From Pseudohongiella sp. (lineage in GTDB: Bacteria > Pseudomonadota > Gammaproteobacteria > Pseudomonadales > Pseudohongiellaceae), in the NCBI GenBank assembly GCA_030651695.1, contig JAUSCD010000008.1:124001-188000 (forward strand): a stretch of DNA of 64,000 nucleotides, written 5' to 3'. Within the stretch, counting starts at the first letter, position 1. Each line of letters starts with the position of its first letter. A program made the translations under genes and the position numbers. The notes below the pieces were generated by a model, which saw only the letters and a list, made by a program, of their open reading frames with translations, had not been told where the DNA came from and searched no databases. Shown here piece after piece: positions 19,352 to 28,738 of the stretch.

Positions 19352-20286
19352 GCAAAAAATCACATTCCAATGTTGTACTGGTAGTGGATGATTCCCCTGA
19401 GTCATTGAGTTTTGTCAACGATACGCTGGAGGAGGCCGGTTACAACGTACTGGTCGCGCTTGAAGGCCGTCAGGCACTGACCATCGCTCGGCGCATCCGC
19501 CCTGACATGATATTGATGGACGCGCTGATGCCAAACAAAGACGGGTTTGAAACCTGTCGCGAACTGCGGGGCATCCCTGAGCTGGCGGCAATTCCCGTGA
19601 TATTCATGACCGGATTAACCGATTCCGCCAGTATCGTTAAAGGCCTGGAAGCTGGCGGGGTCGACTACCTCACCAAACCCATCAAACCGGAAGAATTGCT
19701 GGCACGCATGAGTGTGCATCTGAACAATGCGCGGTTGACCAGCAGCGCCTACAACGCGCTGGATTCTGCCGGCCAGCACCTGTTCTCTGTCAGCAGACAA
19801 GGCAGGATCTTGTGGGCGACACCACAAACTTTATCGTTGTTTGCACGCGCAGGAGCCAGTGAGGAGTGGCAGATGACGTCCCTGGCAACTGCACTCAATA
19901 ACTGGCTTTCACCACCCGCGCAGCGTGAAGCCGATCAGATGTTGTCACTGACAGTCATCTCCGGCGCAGGCGCCTCAGAGCAGGAAAAACGTCTGAGCGT
20001 AACGTTTATACGCCACATCAGCGAGGACGAAAAACTGCTGCGTTTATCAGAGGCGGCGGAAACTACCGGCGAGGAACTACTGCGTGAGAAACTCAATCTG
20101 ACCAAACGAGAATCAGAAGTACTGGCCTGGATCAGCCAAGGTAAAACAAACTGGGAAGCGGCACAGATTCTTCAGATGAGCCCACGTACGGTGAACAAAC
20201 ATCTGGAGCAGATTTTCAAGAAACTGAGTGTGCAGAATCGCACAGCTGCTGCGCGTATAGCGCTCAGTATTCTCGAACGGGATTAA
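19348..20286 (+). CDS. LuxR/FixJ-type response regulator
   Basis: A 312-residue regulator: receiver domain with VVDDS, phosphoacceptor Asp58 in ILMDALMPNKDG and the Lys in DYLTKPIKPEE, a middle region of about 90 residues without a domain I recognise, and a C-terminal LuxR helix-turn-helix (LTKRESEVLAWISQGKTNWE, SPRTVNKHLEQIFKKL). Its ATG overlaps the kinase stop (ATGA), so it is the cognate output. Candidate targets are the neighbouring urt/ure operon or the guanidino-compound island; no binding site is proven. Confidence 0.93.
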   Translation: MSKKSHSNVVLVVDDSPESLSFVNDTLEEAGYNVLVALEGRQALTIARRIRPDMILMDALMPNKDGFETCRELRGIPELAAIPVIFMTGLTDSASIVKGLEAGGVDYLTKPIKPEELLARMSVHLNNARLTSSAYNALDSAGQHLFSVSRQGRILWATPQTLSLFARAGASEEWQMTSLATALNNWLSPPAQREADQMLSLTVISGAGASEQEKRLSVTFIRHISEDEKLLRLSEAAETTGEELLREKLNLTKRESEVLAWISQGKTNWEAAQILQMSPRTVNKHLEQIFKKLSVQNRTAAARIALSILERD

Positions 20287-20309
20287 ACCATTAAATGCCG
20301 GTAGAGCAA

Positions 20310-20333
20310 CGCCGCTTAATCGCGGCGATTTTT
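20310..20333 (+). terminator. Terminator after the LuxR-type regulator
   Basis: CGCCGC (20310-20315), loop TTAATC, GCGGCG (20322-20327), then ATTTTT. It stops transcription from the plus strand, and its loop contains the stop codon of the convergent small gene at 20316. Confidence 0.8.
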
Positions 20334-20543
20334 CTCTGACATATGTTTGTCTGCGTATCGTACTGACACACTGAACACCAGCAATATCAAAACAGACCCA
20401 AGTACAAGAGCACCGGCCAGCCAGCCGGCGTGCTCCAGATCGTGCGCTATACTACCGACTATGGCATGACCTTCATGGGCTTGCAGTGTTGCAGCGGACA
20501 AAGAAGCAGCCGCAGCCACTACCAGCTTGGAAAATTTTTTCAT
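20316..20543 (-). CDS. Small exported single-helix protein in the urease operon
   Basis: A 75-residue protein: signal-like [18 protein letters not shown] to LQA, then a His/acidic segment HEGHAIVGSIAHDLEHAGW, one transmembrane helix (LAGALVLGSVLILLVFSV) and a charged tail (YADKHMSEKNRRD). Its ATG shares one base with the ureG stop (TGATG), so it is coupled to the urease operon and is its last gene. The four His residues after the predicted cleavage site could bind Ni or another metal. I do not recognise the family with certainty; small proteins of this kind occur beside urease genes elsewhere. Confidence 0.75.
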   Translation of the reverse strand: MKKFSKLVVAAAASLSAATLQAHEGHAIVGSIAHDLEHAGWLAGALVLGSVLILLVFSVSVRYADKHMSEKNRRD

Positions 20544-21280
20544 CAGGCACCTCTTCCTTCGGCAACATTGGCCTCAGCATGCATCTCTGTACGGGCGAAG
20601 CCAGCACCGGCCGCAGTGACACCAGCCATCATGTTGACCAATGCCGAGCCACTGAGACGCTCCGGCAACATGCCGTACTCAACTATAAAATCGATAATCT
20701 GATCGAGGCCTTGCCCCGTTTTCAGGTTGCTGAACACAAACGGGCGCTCACCGCGCATACGGGCAGCATCTTCGCGCATGACTTCCAACGATGCACCTAC
20801 CAAGGGAGCCAGGTCGGTTTTATTGATAATCAACAGATCAGACTTCGTGATACCGGGACCGCCTTTGCGTGGAATCTTGTCACCGGCAGATACATCGATT
20901 ACGTACAGTGTAAGGTCGGAAAGCTCGGGGCTGAACGTGGCGCTGAGATTATCTCCACCGCTTTCCACAAATATCATTTCCACCGGACCATGCCGGCGTA
21001 GCAGCTCATCGATTGCTGCCAGATTCATCGATGCGTCTTCACGAATTGCAGTATGCGGACAGCCACCGGTTTCAACACCGATAATCCGGTCTGCGCTGAG
21101 TGCCTCGTGTTTGGTCAGAAAGTTGGCATCCTCTTTTGTGTAGATATCGTTGGTCACTACGGCAATATCGTAGTGTTCCCGCATGGCAGTGCAAAGCGCA
21201 CGCAACAAAGCAGTTTTGCCGGAACCAACCGGACCACCCACACCGATTCTGAGTGTTTGCACAGGTTTTTTTGACAACAT
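20543..21280 (-). CDS. ureG: Urease accessory GTPase UreG
   Basis: The GTPase that delivers Ni to apo-urease together with UreD, UreF and UreE. P-loop GPVGSGKT, the Ni-binding Cys74-Pro75-His76 motif ([13 protein letters not shown]), FVESGGDN and the specificity motif NKTD are all present. ATG at 21280 is chosen: GGGAGG lies 8 bases upstream and the family starts here, not at the in-frame codon at 21295. At 245 residues it is about 40 longer than usual, because an Ala/Gly-rich tail (after about residue 205) follows the normal end. Confidence 0.95.
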   Translation of the reverse strand: MLSKKPVQTLRIGVGGPVGSGKTALLRALCTAMREHYDIAVVTNDIYTKEDANFLTKHEALSADRIIGVETGGCPHTAIREDASMNLAAIDELLRRHGPVEMIFVESGGDNLSATFSPELSDLTLYVIDVSAGDKIPRKGGPGITKSDLLIINKTDLAPLVGASLEVMREDAARMRGERPFVFSNLKTGQGLDQIIDFIVEYGMLPERLSGSALVNMMAGVTAAGAGFARTEMHAEANVAEGRGA

Positions 21281-21323
21281 TTCAAATCCTCCCATCTGCC
21301 AGCTATGCGGTAGATACCAACTC

Positions 21324-21992
21324 CTACGAGCGGAACAATCGCGTATATTGAGTTTCGTGGTACATGCTGGCCAGGCTCAGAGCGGGCAAACTCATGCCCA
21401 GTTCATCATCTGCCAGACTTTTGGCCTGTGTAATGGCCAGCGGTATTTTTTCCTGTAATGTGTGCAACAATTTCTGTGCCTGGGTCTGTCCAAGTGGTAC
21501 CAGCTTGGTGGCAGCATTCACCTGATTTTCCAGCCAGGCCCAGCAATATCCCAGCGCTGCCATATCCACACCGATCTGCCAACTGACAGCTGCCTGCGCA
21601 TAACAGGTGACAAAACTCAAAGGCGGCACTGAAATTAATGACGACACCGACAAGCTAGGCAATAGACGCTGCAGCGCCAGTCCTGTTGCGGTATCGGTCA
21701 ATTGTAATTCCCGCGTCTCACGACTGGCTAAAACGTAGTCATTCCACCATTGGGCTTGCGCGACATTGTTATCCTGTATGGCTTGGTGCAGTCGCATCAG
21801 CACCGGAATATCCAGACGCGCCAGCGCAAAAAACAGCTGCATTTCCAACCAATGGCTGACGTCTTCATCAGTGCGCAACCAACCTGTGTCGATGGCGAAC
21901 TCCAGTCCATGCGAAAAAGCGTAAGCACCTACCGGCAGCCCCGGGCTGCTTAAATGCATCAGTCTGAGCAAAGCATGTTCAGTGGTGTTCAT
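21324..21992 (-). CDS. ureF: Urease accessory protein UreF
   Basis: A 222-residue all-helical chaperone that bridges UreD-bound apo-urease and UreG. Signature features are [20 protein letters not shown] at the start and the C-terminal [21 protein letters not shown]. It overlaps the ureE end by 14 bases, indicating coupled translation, and lies about 40 bases upstream of ureG. Length is normal for the family. Confidence 0.95.
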   Translation of the reverse strand: MNTTEHALLRLMHLSSPGLPVGAYAFSHGLEFAIDTGWLRTDEDVSHWLEMQLFFALARLDIPVLMRLHQAIQDNNVAQAQWWNDYVLASRETRELQLTDTATGLALQRLLPSLSVSSLISVPPLSFVTCYAQAAVSWQIGVDMAALGYCWAWLENQVNAATKLVPLGQTQAQKLLHTLQEKIPLAITQAKSLADDELGMSLPALSLASMYHETQYTRLFRS

Positions 21993-22572
21993 GGCGCCCT
22001 TTGTCTATGGCGGGGGAAACCAGCTCCAGACTGTCGATAGCGCTCAGAACGGCGCGGCCATTCTCCCTCGCACCAGATCCTGGTTTGCTTGCCGGCATCA
22101 GTGCAGAGGCATGCTCATGAGAACCATGTCCGTGTCCGTGGCTACCGCCTGCGTATGCACCGGACTCCGGAACAAAAACATGCCGGGAGTGTTCAATCAC
22201 CAATCCAAGCTGTTGCAACATTTCCTCGAGCACATGGTCAGGCAGTATGCGCAACAGCCGCTCTCCGACCTGAACCTTGACGTGACGATTTCCAAGGTGA
22301 TAACAGGCACGTGCAAACGTGAGCCAGTCATCACAACGCGCAACGGCAACCGGTTCAATGGCACCTTCAATCAGTACGTAGCGACCACAATGGGTGCGCA
22401 GTGTTTCACCTACCAACAGCGGCGTTCCACGGGCCAGAAAAATTCTTACCTCTATACCCTCGGGAGAAAATACACGCAGACGCCCCCGGTCACGCTGCTC
22501 ATGCGTGAGGATAACCCGTGTATCAATCGGGTAATTACCCCGCGTGCCCAGTCGCTCGTACACTTCCAGCAT
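21979..22572 (-). CDS. ureE: Urease nickel metallochaperone UreE
   Basis: A 197-residue Ni carrier with the peptide-binding N-domain (GRLRVFSPEGIEVRIFLARG), a metallochaperone domain (ACYHLGNRHVKVQV, RILPDHVLEEMLQQLGL) and a His-rich stretch (GGSHGHGHGSHEHA, about residues 142-155) plus a HEHH end, which give high Ni-binding capacity. It follows ureC after 25 bases and overlaps ureF. Confidence 0.95.
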   Translation of the reverse strand: MLEVYERLGTRGNYPIDTRVILTHEQRDRGRLRVFSPEGIEVRIFLARGTPLLVGETLRTHCGRYVLIEGAIEPVAVARCDDWLTFARACYHLGNRHVKVQVGERLLRILPDHVLEEMLQQLGLVIEHSRHVFVPESGAYAGGSHGHGHGSHEHASALMPASKPGSGARENGRAVLSAIDSLELVSPAIDKGRHEHH

Positions 22573-22597
22573 GCTGACATTCCTTTCTATTCAGGCT

Positions 22598-24316
22598 TTA
22601 AAACAAGCTATATCGTTGTGCAAGCGGCAAAACACTGGCTGGCTCACATGTCAGCAACTCACCATTGGCACGCACCTCGTAAGTTTGTGCATCCACTTCA
22701 ATATGTGGCAACCAATTGTTCAACAGCATGTCGTGTTTGCGGATGTTGCGCGTATTGCGACAGGCACTGAAGCGACGGGTCAACCCAAGGGTGGGCAATG
22801 TGCCTGACTCCAGAGCAAGTTGACTGGTAAAGGTCACTGACAAAGCAGCCGCTGCGGCACCGTAGGCACCAAACATAGGGCGATAATGCACAGGCTGTGG
22901 CGTCGGAATTGATGCATTGGGATCGCCCATCGGCGCAGCGGCGATCATTCCGGACTTGATAATCAGCGACGGTTTGATGCCAAAAAACGCTGGCTTCCAC
23001 AGCACCAGGTCAGCCAGCTTACCCACTTCAATTGAACCCACTTCGTGTGCAATGCCATGGGTGATAGCCGGGTTGATGGTGTACTTGGCGATATAACGCC
23101 GGACACGGAAATTATCTGCAGGACTGTTTTTTCCGGCAGCATCCGGGTCGCTCAAAGCGCCACGTTGCACTTTCATTTTATGTGCGGTCTGCCAGGTACG
23201 GGTGATCACTTCGCCAACACGGCCCATGGCCTGGGAGTCCGAGGCAATCATACTGAAAGCGCCCAGATCATGAAGAATGTCTTCAGCTGCAATAGTTTCT
23301 TTGCGTATACGCGAATCAGCAAACGCCACATCTTCCGGTATGGAAGCATCCAGATGATGACAGACCATCAACATGTCCAGATGCTCGTCAACTGTGTTGA
23401 CGGTGTACGGCCGCGTCGGATTTGTCGAAGATGGCAATACATTTGGCAACGAGCAGGCCTTGATAATGTCTGGCGCATGCCCCCCTCCCGCACCTTCAGT
23501 GTGGTAGGTGTGAATGGCACGTCCTTTAAAGGCATCGATGGTGTCATCCACAAATCCTGACTCATTGAGCGTGTCTGTGTGAATGGCAATCTGAACGTCA
23601 AAATCCTCTGCGACGTTCAGACAGTTGTTGATGGATGCCGGTGTTGTTCCCCAGTCCTCATGTAGCTTGAGTCCGAAGGCGCCAGCCCGCAGTTGTTCGA
23701 TCAAAGGGTCGGGCAAACTGCCGTTGCCTTTACCGAGAAAACCAAAATTCATCGGCAGCTGATCAGTCGCCTGCAGCATTCGCTGCATGTACCAGATACC
23801 CGGGGTGCACGTGGTTGCCTTGGTCCCTGTTGCCGGACCAGTGCCCCCACCCAGCATCGTGGTGACACCCGACATCAGGGCTTCTTCGATCTGTTGCGGG
23901 CAAATGAAATGGATGTGCGAATCAATTCCGCCAGCAGTCAGGATTGCGCCCTCCCCGGCGATAATTTCTGTGCCGGGACCAATGATGATATCCACACCTT
24001 CCTGCACATCAGGATTACCGGCTTTACCTATTTTCCGGATGCGTCCGTGCTTGATACCAACGTCGGCTTTAACGATACCCCAATGATCAATGATCAGTGC
24101 GTTGGTAATCACCAGATCCATGCTATCAATGTCGCCACGCTGGCTCTGGCCCATGCCGTCGCGAATAACTTTGCCGCCACCAAATTTGACTTCGTCACCG
24201 TAGCGTGTGAAGTCCTTTTCAACCTGTACCCACAAGTCGGTGTCGGCCAGCCGGACACGATCACCGACCGTCGGGCCGAACATCTGTGCATAAGTTACGC
24301 GATCAATTGTTGCCAA
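22598..24316 (-). CDS. ureC: Urease catalytic subunit alpha
   Basis: A 572-residue cytosolic Ni-dependent amidohydrolase that splits urea to ammonia and carbamate. Metal ligands and catalytic residues are all present: His134 and His136 (GIDSHIHF), the Lys217 to be carbamylated (FGLKLHEDW), His246 (AIHTDTL), His272 ([10 protein letters not shown]), the flap His320 (MVCHHLD) and Asp360 ([11 protein letters not shown]). Full length, so the enzyme should be active once matured by UreDEFG. Third structural gene in the ureABC order. Confidence 0.97.
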   Translation of the reverse strand: MATIDRVTYAQMFGPTVGDRVRLADTDLWVQVEKDFTRYGDEVKFGGGKVIRDGMGQSQRGDIDSMDLVITNALIIDHWGIVKADVGIKHGRIRKIGKAGNPDVQEGVDIIIGPGTEIIAGEGAILTAGGIDSHIHFICPQQIEEALMSGVTTMLGGGTGPATGTKATTCTPGIWYMQRMLQATDQLPMNFGFLGKGNGSLPDPLIEQLRAGAFGLKLHEDWGTTPASINNCLNVAEDFDVQIAIHTDTLNESGFVDDTIDAFKGRAIHTYHTEGAGGGHAPDIIKACSLPNVLPSSTNPTRPYTVNTVDEHLDMLMVCHHLDASIPEDVAFADSRIRKETIAAEDILHDLGAFSMIASDSQAMGRVGEVITRTWQTAHKMKVQRGALSDPDAAGKNSPADNFRVRRYIAKYTINPAITHGIAHEVGSIEVGKLADLVLWKPAFFGIKPSLIIKSGMIAAAPMGDPNASIPTPQPVHYRPMFGAYGAAAAALSVTFTSQLALESGTLPTLGLTRRFSACRNTRNIRKHDMLLNNWLPHIEVDAQTYEVRANGELLTCEPASVLPLAQRYSLF

Positions 24317-24359
24317 TGCCGTTCTCCCACGAAGATCCGATGAACCTCCGGTTTAATTG

Positions 24360-24698
24360 TCAGTCCAGCGCGCCCATCACTTCGCCACGGAAACCAAATA
24401 CCTGCCTGGCTCCTGCGTAAGCCACCAGCTCTACCTGACGGCTTTGGCCCGGCTCAAACCTGACAGCAGTGCCGGCGGCTATATTCAGATGAAAACCACG
24501 CGCGCTTGCACGATCAAAACGCAGTGCAGGGTTCACTTCTGCGAAGTGATAATGTGAACCAATCTGCACAGGCCGGTCGCCGGTATTTTCTACCAGCACT
24601 GAGATGGTTTTTCTGCCAACGTTAATCTCTATGTCCGGGCCGTCGGTGATAATTTCACCGGGGATAAAACCGGCAGTGCTTACGGTGTTCGCGCTCAT
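24360..24698 (-). CDS. ureB: Urease subunit beta
   Basis: A 112-residue urease structural subunit with family motifs [32 protein letters not shown] and [19 protein letters not shown]. It is encoded separately from ureA and ureC, as in most proteobacteria. It lies 48 bases after ureA and 43 bases before ureC. Confidence 0.96.
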   Translation of the reverse strand: MSANTVSTAGFIPGEIITDGPDIEINVGRKTISVLVENTGDRPVQIGSHYHFAEVNPALRFDRASARGFHLNIAAGTAVRFEPGQSRQVELVAYAGARQVFGFRGEVMGALD

Positions 24699-24746
24699 TT
24701 ATAGTCATCTCTGTGTGTGAGTGGCACCGTGTTTAAAATCAGCAGG

Positions 24747-25049
24747 TCAATTGATCGGATTGTGAACGGTGACCAATTTGGTGCCATCCGGAAATGTGGC
24801 TTCTACCTGGACTTCGGGAATCAGCTCGGGAATTCCATCCATGACCTGGTCTGCACGCAGCACCTGTTTACCCTCGCTCATCAGCTGGGCCACAGTTTTG
24901 CCATCACGGGCACCTTCCATGATTGCCATTGAAATAAGCGCCACAGCTTCCGGATAATTCAGCTTCAGACCGCGAGCCAGCCGACGCTCGGCAAGCAGAG
25001 CAGCTGTGAATAACAGCAGCTTGTCTTTTTCTCTGGGTAATAATTCCAT
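24747..25049 (-). CDS. ureA: Urease subunit gamma
   Basis: A 100-residue urease structural subunit: [41 protein letters not shown] and the end VTVHNPIN are diagnostic. It forms the (ABC)3 trimer with the ureB and ureC products. The gene follows ureD after about 65 bases. Confidence 0.96.
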   Translation of the reverse strand: MELLPREKDKLLLFTAALLAERRLARGLKLNYPEAVALISMAIMEGARDGKTVAQLMSEGKQVLRADQVMDGIPELIPEVQVEATFPDGTKLVTVHNPIN

Positions 25050-25114
25050 ATTTTATCGGTCCGCGATTAAATCCAATTCCTGTTGACTACAACCATGCAC
25101 AAAACCTGCCACTG

Positions 25115-26026
25115 TCACGTTGCCCAGATGCGCGGGGCACAGGCTTCGCGCCCGGTCAGCTGTGGCCTCAGTACTTGCCACAAGCTGATAAACAGTCGTT
25201 TGGCTTCATCGGCGTTACTGCCGAGATAACGTGCAACAACAAATCCATTCAGCACAGTGACAGCGCACAGCGATGTCTGCTTAAAATTTACATAGGACTG
25301 GTATACAGCGATCACAGCACGCAGCGTCTCAAGAAGATGCTCCATGACTGGCTCTGAGCGCTGTTCCTCATCAAACGGGCCGGCTACCATCAGGGCGGTT
25401 ACCGGCTGCCCCCGCAGACCCACTGCCGATTCATACAGTTCACGATTAAGATCATTAAGCTCAAAACGCTCGACCAGCAGAGGTCTGGAACCGGCGGAAA
25501 TGCTCAATCGCTGACTGAGTTCGCCGTCGGAAAAACGCAGATCACTTGCTGGCAACCCAAGACAACAGATTTCCCAACCGATAAATCGGCTACCTGGCGC
25601 CATCTCTATTTTTGTATCCAGTCTGGCTGAAGCCGAAGGATAAATAATATTCTCCTGAGGCAAATACTCCATGACCGCATCGTTTTCCAGCACCAAGGTA
25701 GTGCACTGCTGCTGCAATGTGCGATCACTACGCGCGCGGTAAACCCGCCCTGCACCAGGTGTGGTCACCAGTACGCGGGCATCCTTTTCAAGCCGGATAT
25801 CAATACTCAATCTGTCGCCGGAGACCAGGCCCCCGGGGGGATGCAGCAGATAAACGTGCGCCAGATCTGAGCCTTCGGGATAAAAAGGTTTCTGCACATA
25901 CAGAGGGCCCTGATGCGCGCTATGCATCAACCGGCAACCACGGTTTGACTGAGCAAAACGCAACTGCAGCGAGGCGCGCCAATGACTGGCTTCGGCGGGC
26001 GCGGGTAAAGTATCTGTGGAAATCAT
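25115..26026 (-). CDS. ureD: Urease accessory protein UreD
   Basis: A roughly 303-residue chaperone that binds apo-urease and recruits UreF and UreG. Family features: YVQKPFYPEG, HVYLLHPPGGLVSGD, LVTTPGAGRVYR, YLPQENIIYPSA and the C-terminal CAPRIWAT. ATG at 26026 is preferred over an upstream TTG at 26041 because GAGGGCGG lies just before it. It starts 12 bases after the urtE stop, joining transporter and enzyme genes into one operon. Confidence 0.94.
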   Translation of the reverse strand: MISTDTLPAPAEASHWRASLQLRFAQSNRGCRLMHSAHQGPLYVQKPFYPEGSDLAHVYLLHPPGGLVSGDRLSIDIRLEKDARVLVTTPGAGRVYRARSDRTLQQQCTTLVLENDAVMEYLPQENIIYPSASARLDTKIEMAPGSRFIGWEICCLGLPASDLRFSDGELSQRLSISAGSRPLLVERFELNDLNRELYESAVGLRGQPVTALMVAGPFDEEQRSEPVMEHLLETLRAVIAVYQSYVNFKQTSLCAVTVLNGFVVARYLGSNADEAKRLFISLWQVLRPQLTGREACAPRIWAT

Positions 26027-26037
26027 GGGCCCCGCCC

Positions 26038-26730
26038 TCAAACGGCGAGATGGCGTTTGATCAGCTCTTCACTCAGCCCGCTCATGACGTCACTGGCCAC
26101 CACACGACCTTTCTCCATCAGACGAAACTCGCTGCCAACACGGCGTGCAAACCCGAGTTTCTGCTCTACCAGAATGACCGTAAGGCCTTCACTGTTCAAT
26201 TTCATGATTACATCCCCAATTTGGCTCACGATATTAGGCTGGATGCCCTCATTTGGTTCATCCAGTACTAACACTTGCGGATCTGTCACCAGCGCACGCC
26301 CTATTGCGAGCTGTTGCTGCTGCCCTCCAGACAGATCTCCACCACGACGATGCAACATCTCTGCCAGTACCGGAAACAATTCAAATATTCTGTCAGGAAT
26401 GGTTTTGAGCCCGTCTTTACGACAAGGCAATCCGGTGAGCAGGTTTTCTTCCACACTGAGCATGGGAAAAATATCCCTGCCCTGCGGCACGAATCCGATC
26501 CCGGCGCGTGCACGCTGATGTGCAGGCAGACTTTGGATCGGTTTGTTGTCCAGATAGATGGCGCCGCTTTGCAGCGGCAACAAACCCATCAGACACTTGA
26601 GCAACGTTGTTTTGCCCACACCATTGCGACCCATGATGCAGGTGCATGAACCTTGTTTTATCTCAAGATCAACATCCCACAGAATTTGAGAGCCGCCATA
26701 ACGTTGATTGAGCTTTTCGATTTTTATCAT
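26038..26730 (-). CDS. urtE: Urea ABC transporter ATP-binding protein UrtE
   Basis: A 230-residue cytosolic ATPase (LivF type) with Walker A GRNGVGKT, signature LSGGQQQQLAIG, Walker B VLVLDEP and EGIQPNIVSQIG typical of the UrtE branch. The ATGA overlap with urtD and close junction with ureD place it in the middle of the urea operon. It powers urea import together with UrtD. Confidence 0.95.
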   Translation of the reverse strand: MIKIEKLNQRYGGSQILWDVDLEIKQGSCTCIMGRNGVGKTTLLKCLMGLLPLQSGAIYLDNKPIQSLPAHQRARAGIGFVPQGRDIFPMLSVEENLLTGLPCRKDGLKTIPDRIFELFPVLAEMLHRRGGDLSGGQQQQLAIGRALVTDPQVLVLDEPNEGIQPNIVSQIGDVIMKLNSEGLTVILVEQKLGFARRVGSEFRLMEKGRVVASDVMSGLSEELIKRHLAV

Positions 26731-27548
26731 GGCGTCTCCCCCAGATAAACCTGTATCACGTCGGGATTGCTCTGAATCTGATCCATTGTGCCCTCAGCCA
26801 GCACAGAACCCTGATGCAACACTGTGACTGTGCGCGCGATACTGCGCACAAACTCCATATCATGTTCCACCACAATCACCGTGCGCTCACCGGCCAATGA
26901 GGTCAGCAGTTCGGCTGTATGCTCAGTCTCCTGCGCTGTCATACCGGCCACCGGCTCATCAATTAACATCACACGTGGCTGTGACACCAGCAGCATGCCT
27001 ATTTCCAGCCACTGTTTTTGCCCGTGTGACAACACTCCGGCCGGACGCAGGCGTTCGTGTGTCAGGCCGATTGTCTGCAACACCTGATCAATCAGATCAC
27101 GCTGCTCTCCGTCAATGCGGGCAAACAAGGTAGACCACACCCCTTTGGCACTGCGCAACGACAGTTCCAGATTTTCAAACACAGTCAGCGCTTCAAATAC
27201 AGTGGGTTTTTGAAACTTGCGTCCGATACCGAGACGCGCGATGGCAGCCTCGTCATGTTTAAGCAGGTCAATGGTCTGACCAAACCAGACCTGACCGCTA
27301 TCACACCTGGTTTTGCCCGTGATAACGTCCATCAATGTGGTTTTCCCGGCACCATTGGCGCCGATCAGACAGCGCAGTTCGCCATCATTGATATACAGAC
27401 TCAGATTATTCAGCGCCTTGAAGCCATCAAAACTGACCGACAGATCTTCGATATACAGAATGACGTTGTGAGACACATCCGGTTTCGGTGGTGAAGAGCG
27501 CGACAGTTTTGGCCAGGACACTGGCATGGAGAACGGACTCATGCTCAT
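26727..27548 (-). CDS. urtD: Urea ABC transporter ATP-binding protein UrtD
   Basis: A 273-residue ATPase (LivG type): Walker A GANGAGKT, signature LSHGQKQWLEIG (the HGQKQWLEIG form typical of UrtD) and Walker B VMLIDEP. An extra N-terminal stretch of about 28 residues precedes the ABC domain. The first Met is coupled to the urtC stop by a 4-base overlap. Confidence 0.95.
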   Translation of the reverse strand: MSMSPFSMPVSWPKLSRSSPPKPDVSHNVILYIEDLSVSFDGFKALNNLSLYINDGELRCLIGANGAGKTTLMDVITGKTRCDSGQVWFGQTIDLLKHDEAAIARLGIGRKFQKPTVFEALTVFENLELSLRSAKGVWSTLFARIDGEQRDLIDQVLQTIGLTHERLRPAGVLSHGQKQWLEIGMLLVSQPRVMLIDEPVAGMTAQETEHTAELLTSLAGERTVIVVEHDMEFVRSIARTVTVLHQGSVLAEGTMDQIQSNPDVIQVYLGETP

Positions 27549-28738
27549 GAGCGGCTCTCCGCTGGTGTTGCACCGCTGCGGTGTGATCCTCTACTGTCTG
27601 ATGCGCCCGGATCCGATCCGGGGTCTTCAGACCCTGCTTTACCCCGGATCAAACCTGCGAGGCCTTTGGGCAGGAAGATGGTCACAATCACAAACAGCGC
27701 CCCCAGCATAAAAATCCAGCTTTCCGGCACCAGCGCGGTAAAACGCGTTTTGGCATAACTCACAAGGATGGCGCCGACTGCTGCGCCATAGAGCGTGCCG
27801 CGTCCACCCACCGCCACCCACACCACCACTTCAATCGAGTTGATCGGGCTGAATTCACCAGGGTTGATAATGCCTACCTGCGGCACATATAAAGCACCGG
27901 CAATGGCAGCAATCAATGCGGAGTAGACAAACAACCACACCTTGTAGTTCTCCGTGCGATAGCCCAGAAAACGCGCACGTGCTTCGCTGTCGCGCACTGC
28001 CACAATGACGCGCCCGAGTCGTGATTTCATGATCAGTTGACTACATACAAAAGCAATACCGAGCAACAGCGCGGTAATCATAAACAGTGACACCCGCGTG
28101 GTATCCGCGCTCAGGCTGAATCCAAGCAGTTCTTTGAAATCGGTCATGCCGTTGTTGCCGCCAAAACCCATTTCATTGCGGAAAAAAGCCAGCATCAGGG
28201 CGTAGGTCAGCGCCTGTGTCATGATGGACAAATACACGCCGGTCACCCGCGAACGGAATGCCAGCCAGCCGAACACAAAAGCCAGCAGACCCGGCACCAC
28301 CATCACCATCAGCATGGCAAACCAGAACTGATCCATTCCCAGCCAGAACCAGGGCAAGGAATCCCAGTTCAGGAACACCATAAAATCCGGCAACCCGGCA
28401 TTGCCATACACGCCACGATCACCAATCTGGCGCATCAGATACATACCCATGGCATAACCACCGAGCGCAAAAAAAGCGCCGTGACCCAAGCTCAGAATTC
28501 CGCAGTAGCCCCAGATCACATCCACGGCCAAAGCCAGCATGGCATAACACAAATACTTGCCAAGCAAGGTGATTGTATAAGTGCTGACGTGGAAAGCCGA
28601 ATCCACTGGCAGCATCAGATTGGAAAACGAAGCCAGCACAGTCAGGATAAACAGCACGGCAACAAACACCGTGATCGTGTTGCCCCCACGTCTGACTTCG
28701 GCCCAGGTGTTCAGTAAACTGCTTAATGACCTTTTCAT
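27545..28738 (-). CDS. urtC: Urea ABC transporter permease UrtC
   Basis: A 397-residue inner-membrane permease of the LivM type with about nine to ten helices. Characteristic segments are DVIWGYCGILSLGHGAFFAL, FRSRVTGVYLSIMTQALTYA, the coupling region RVIVAVRDSEARARFLGY and VGGRGTLYGAAVGAILVSYA. The hydrophilic C-terminal tail is longer than the fold needs. Its start overlaps urtB by ATGA. Confidence 0.95.
   Translation of the reverse strand: MKRSLSSLLNTWAEVRRGGNTITVFVAVLFILTVLASFSNLMLPVDSAFHVSTYTITLLGKYLCYAMLALAVDVIWGYCGILSLGHGAFFALGGYAMGMYLMRQIGDRGVYGNAGLPDFMVFLNWDSLPWFWLGMDQFWFAMLMVMVVPGLLAFVFGWLAFRSRVTGVYLSIMTQALTYALMLAFFRNEMGFGGNNGMTDFKELLGFSLSADTTRVSLFMITALLLGIAFVCSQLIMKSRLGRVIVAVRDSEARARFLGYRTENYKVWLFVYSALIAAIAGALYVPQVGIINPGEFSPINSIEVVVWVAVGGRGTLYGAAVGAILVSYAKTRFTALVPESWIFMLGALFVIVTIFLPKGLAGLIRGKAGSEDPGSDPGASDSRGSHRSGATPAESRS

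Noticed and set aside
20430-21001. Plus-strand open frames across the urease and urt genes
   Set aside because: They are antisense shadows of ureG, ureC, ureE and urt genes, with no recognisable domain and no suitable ribosome-binding site.
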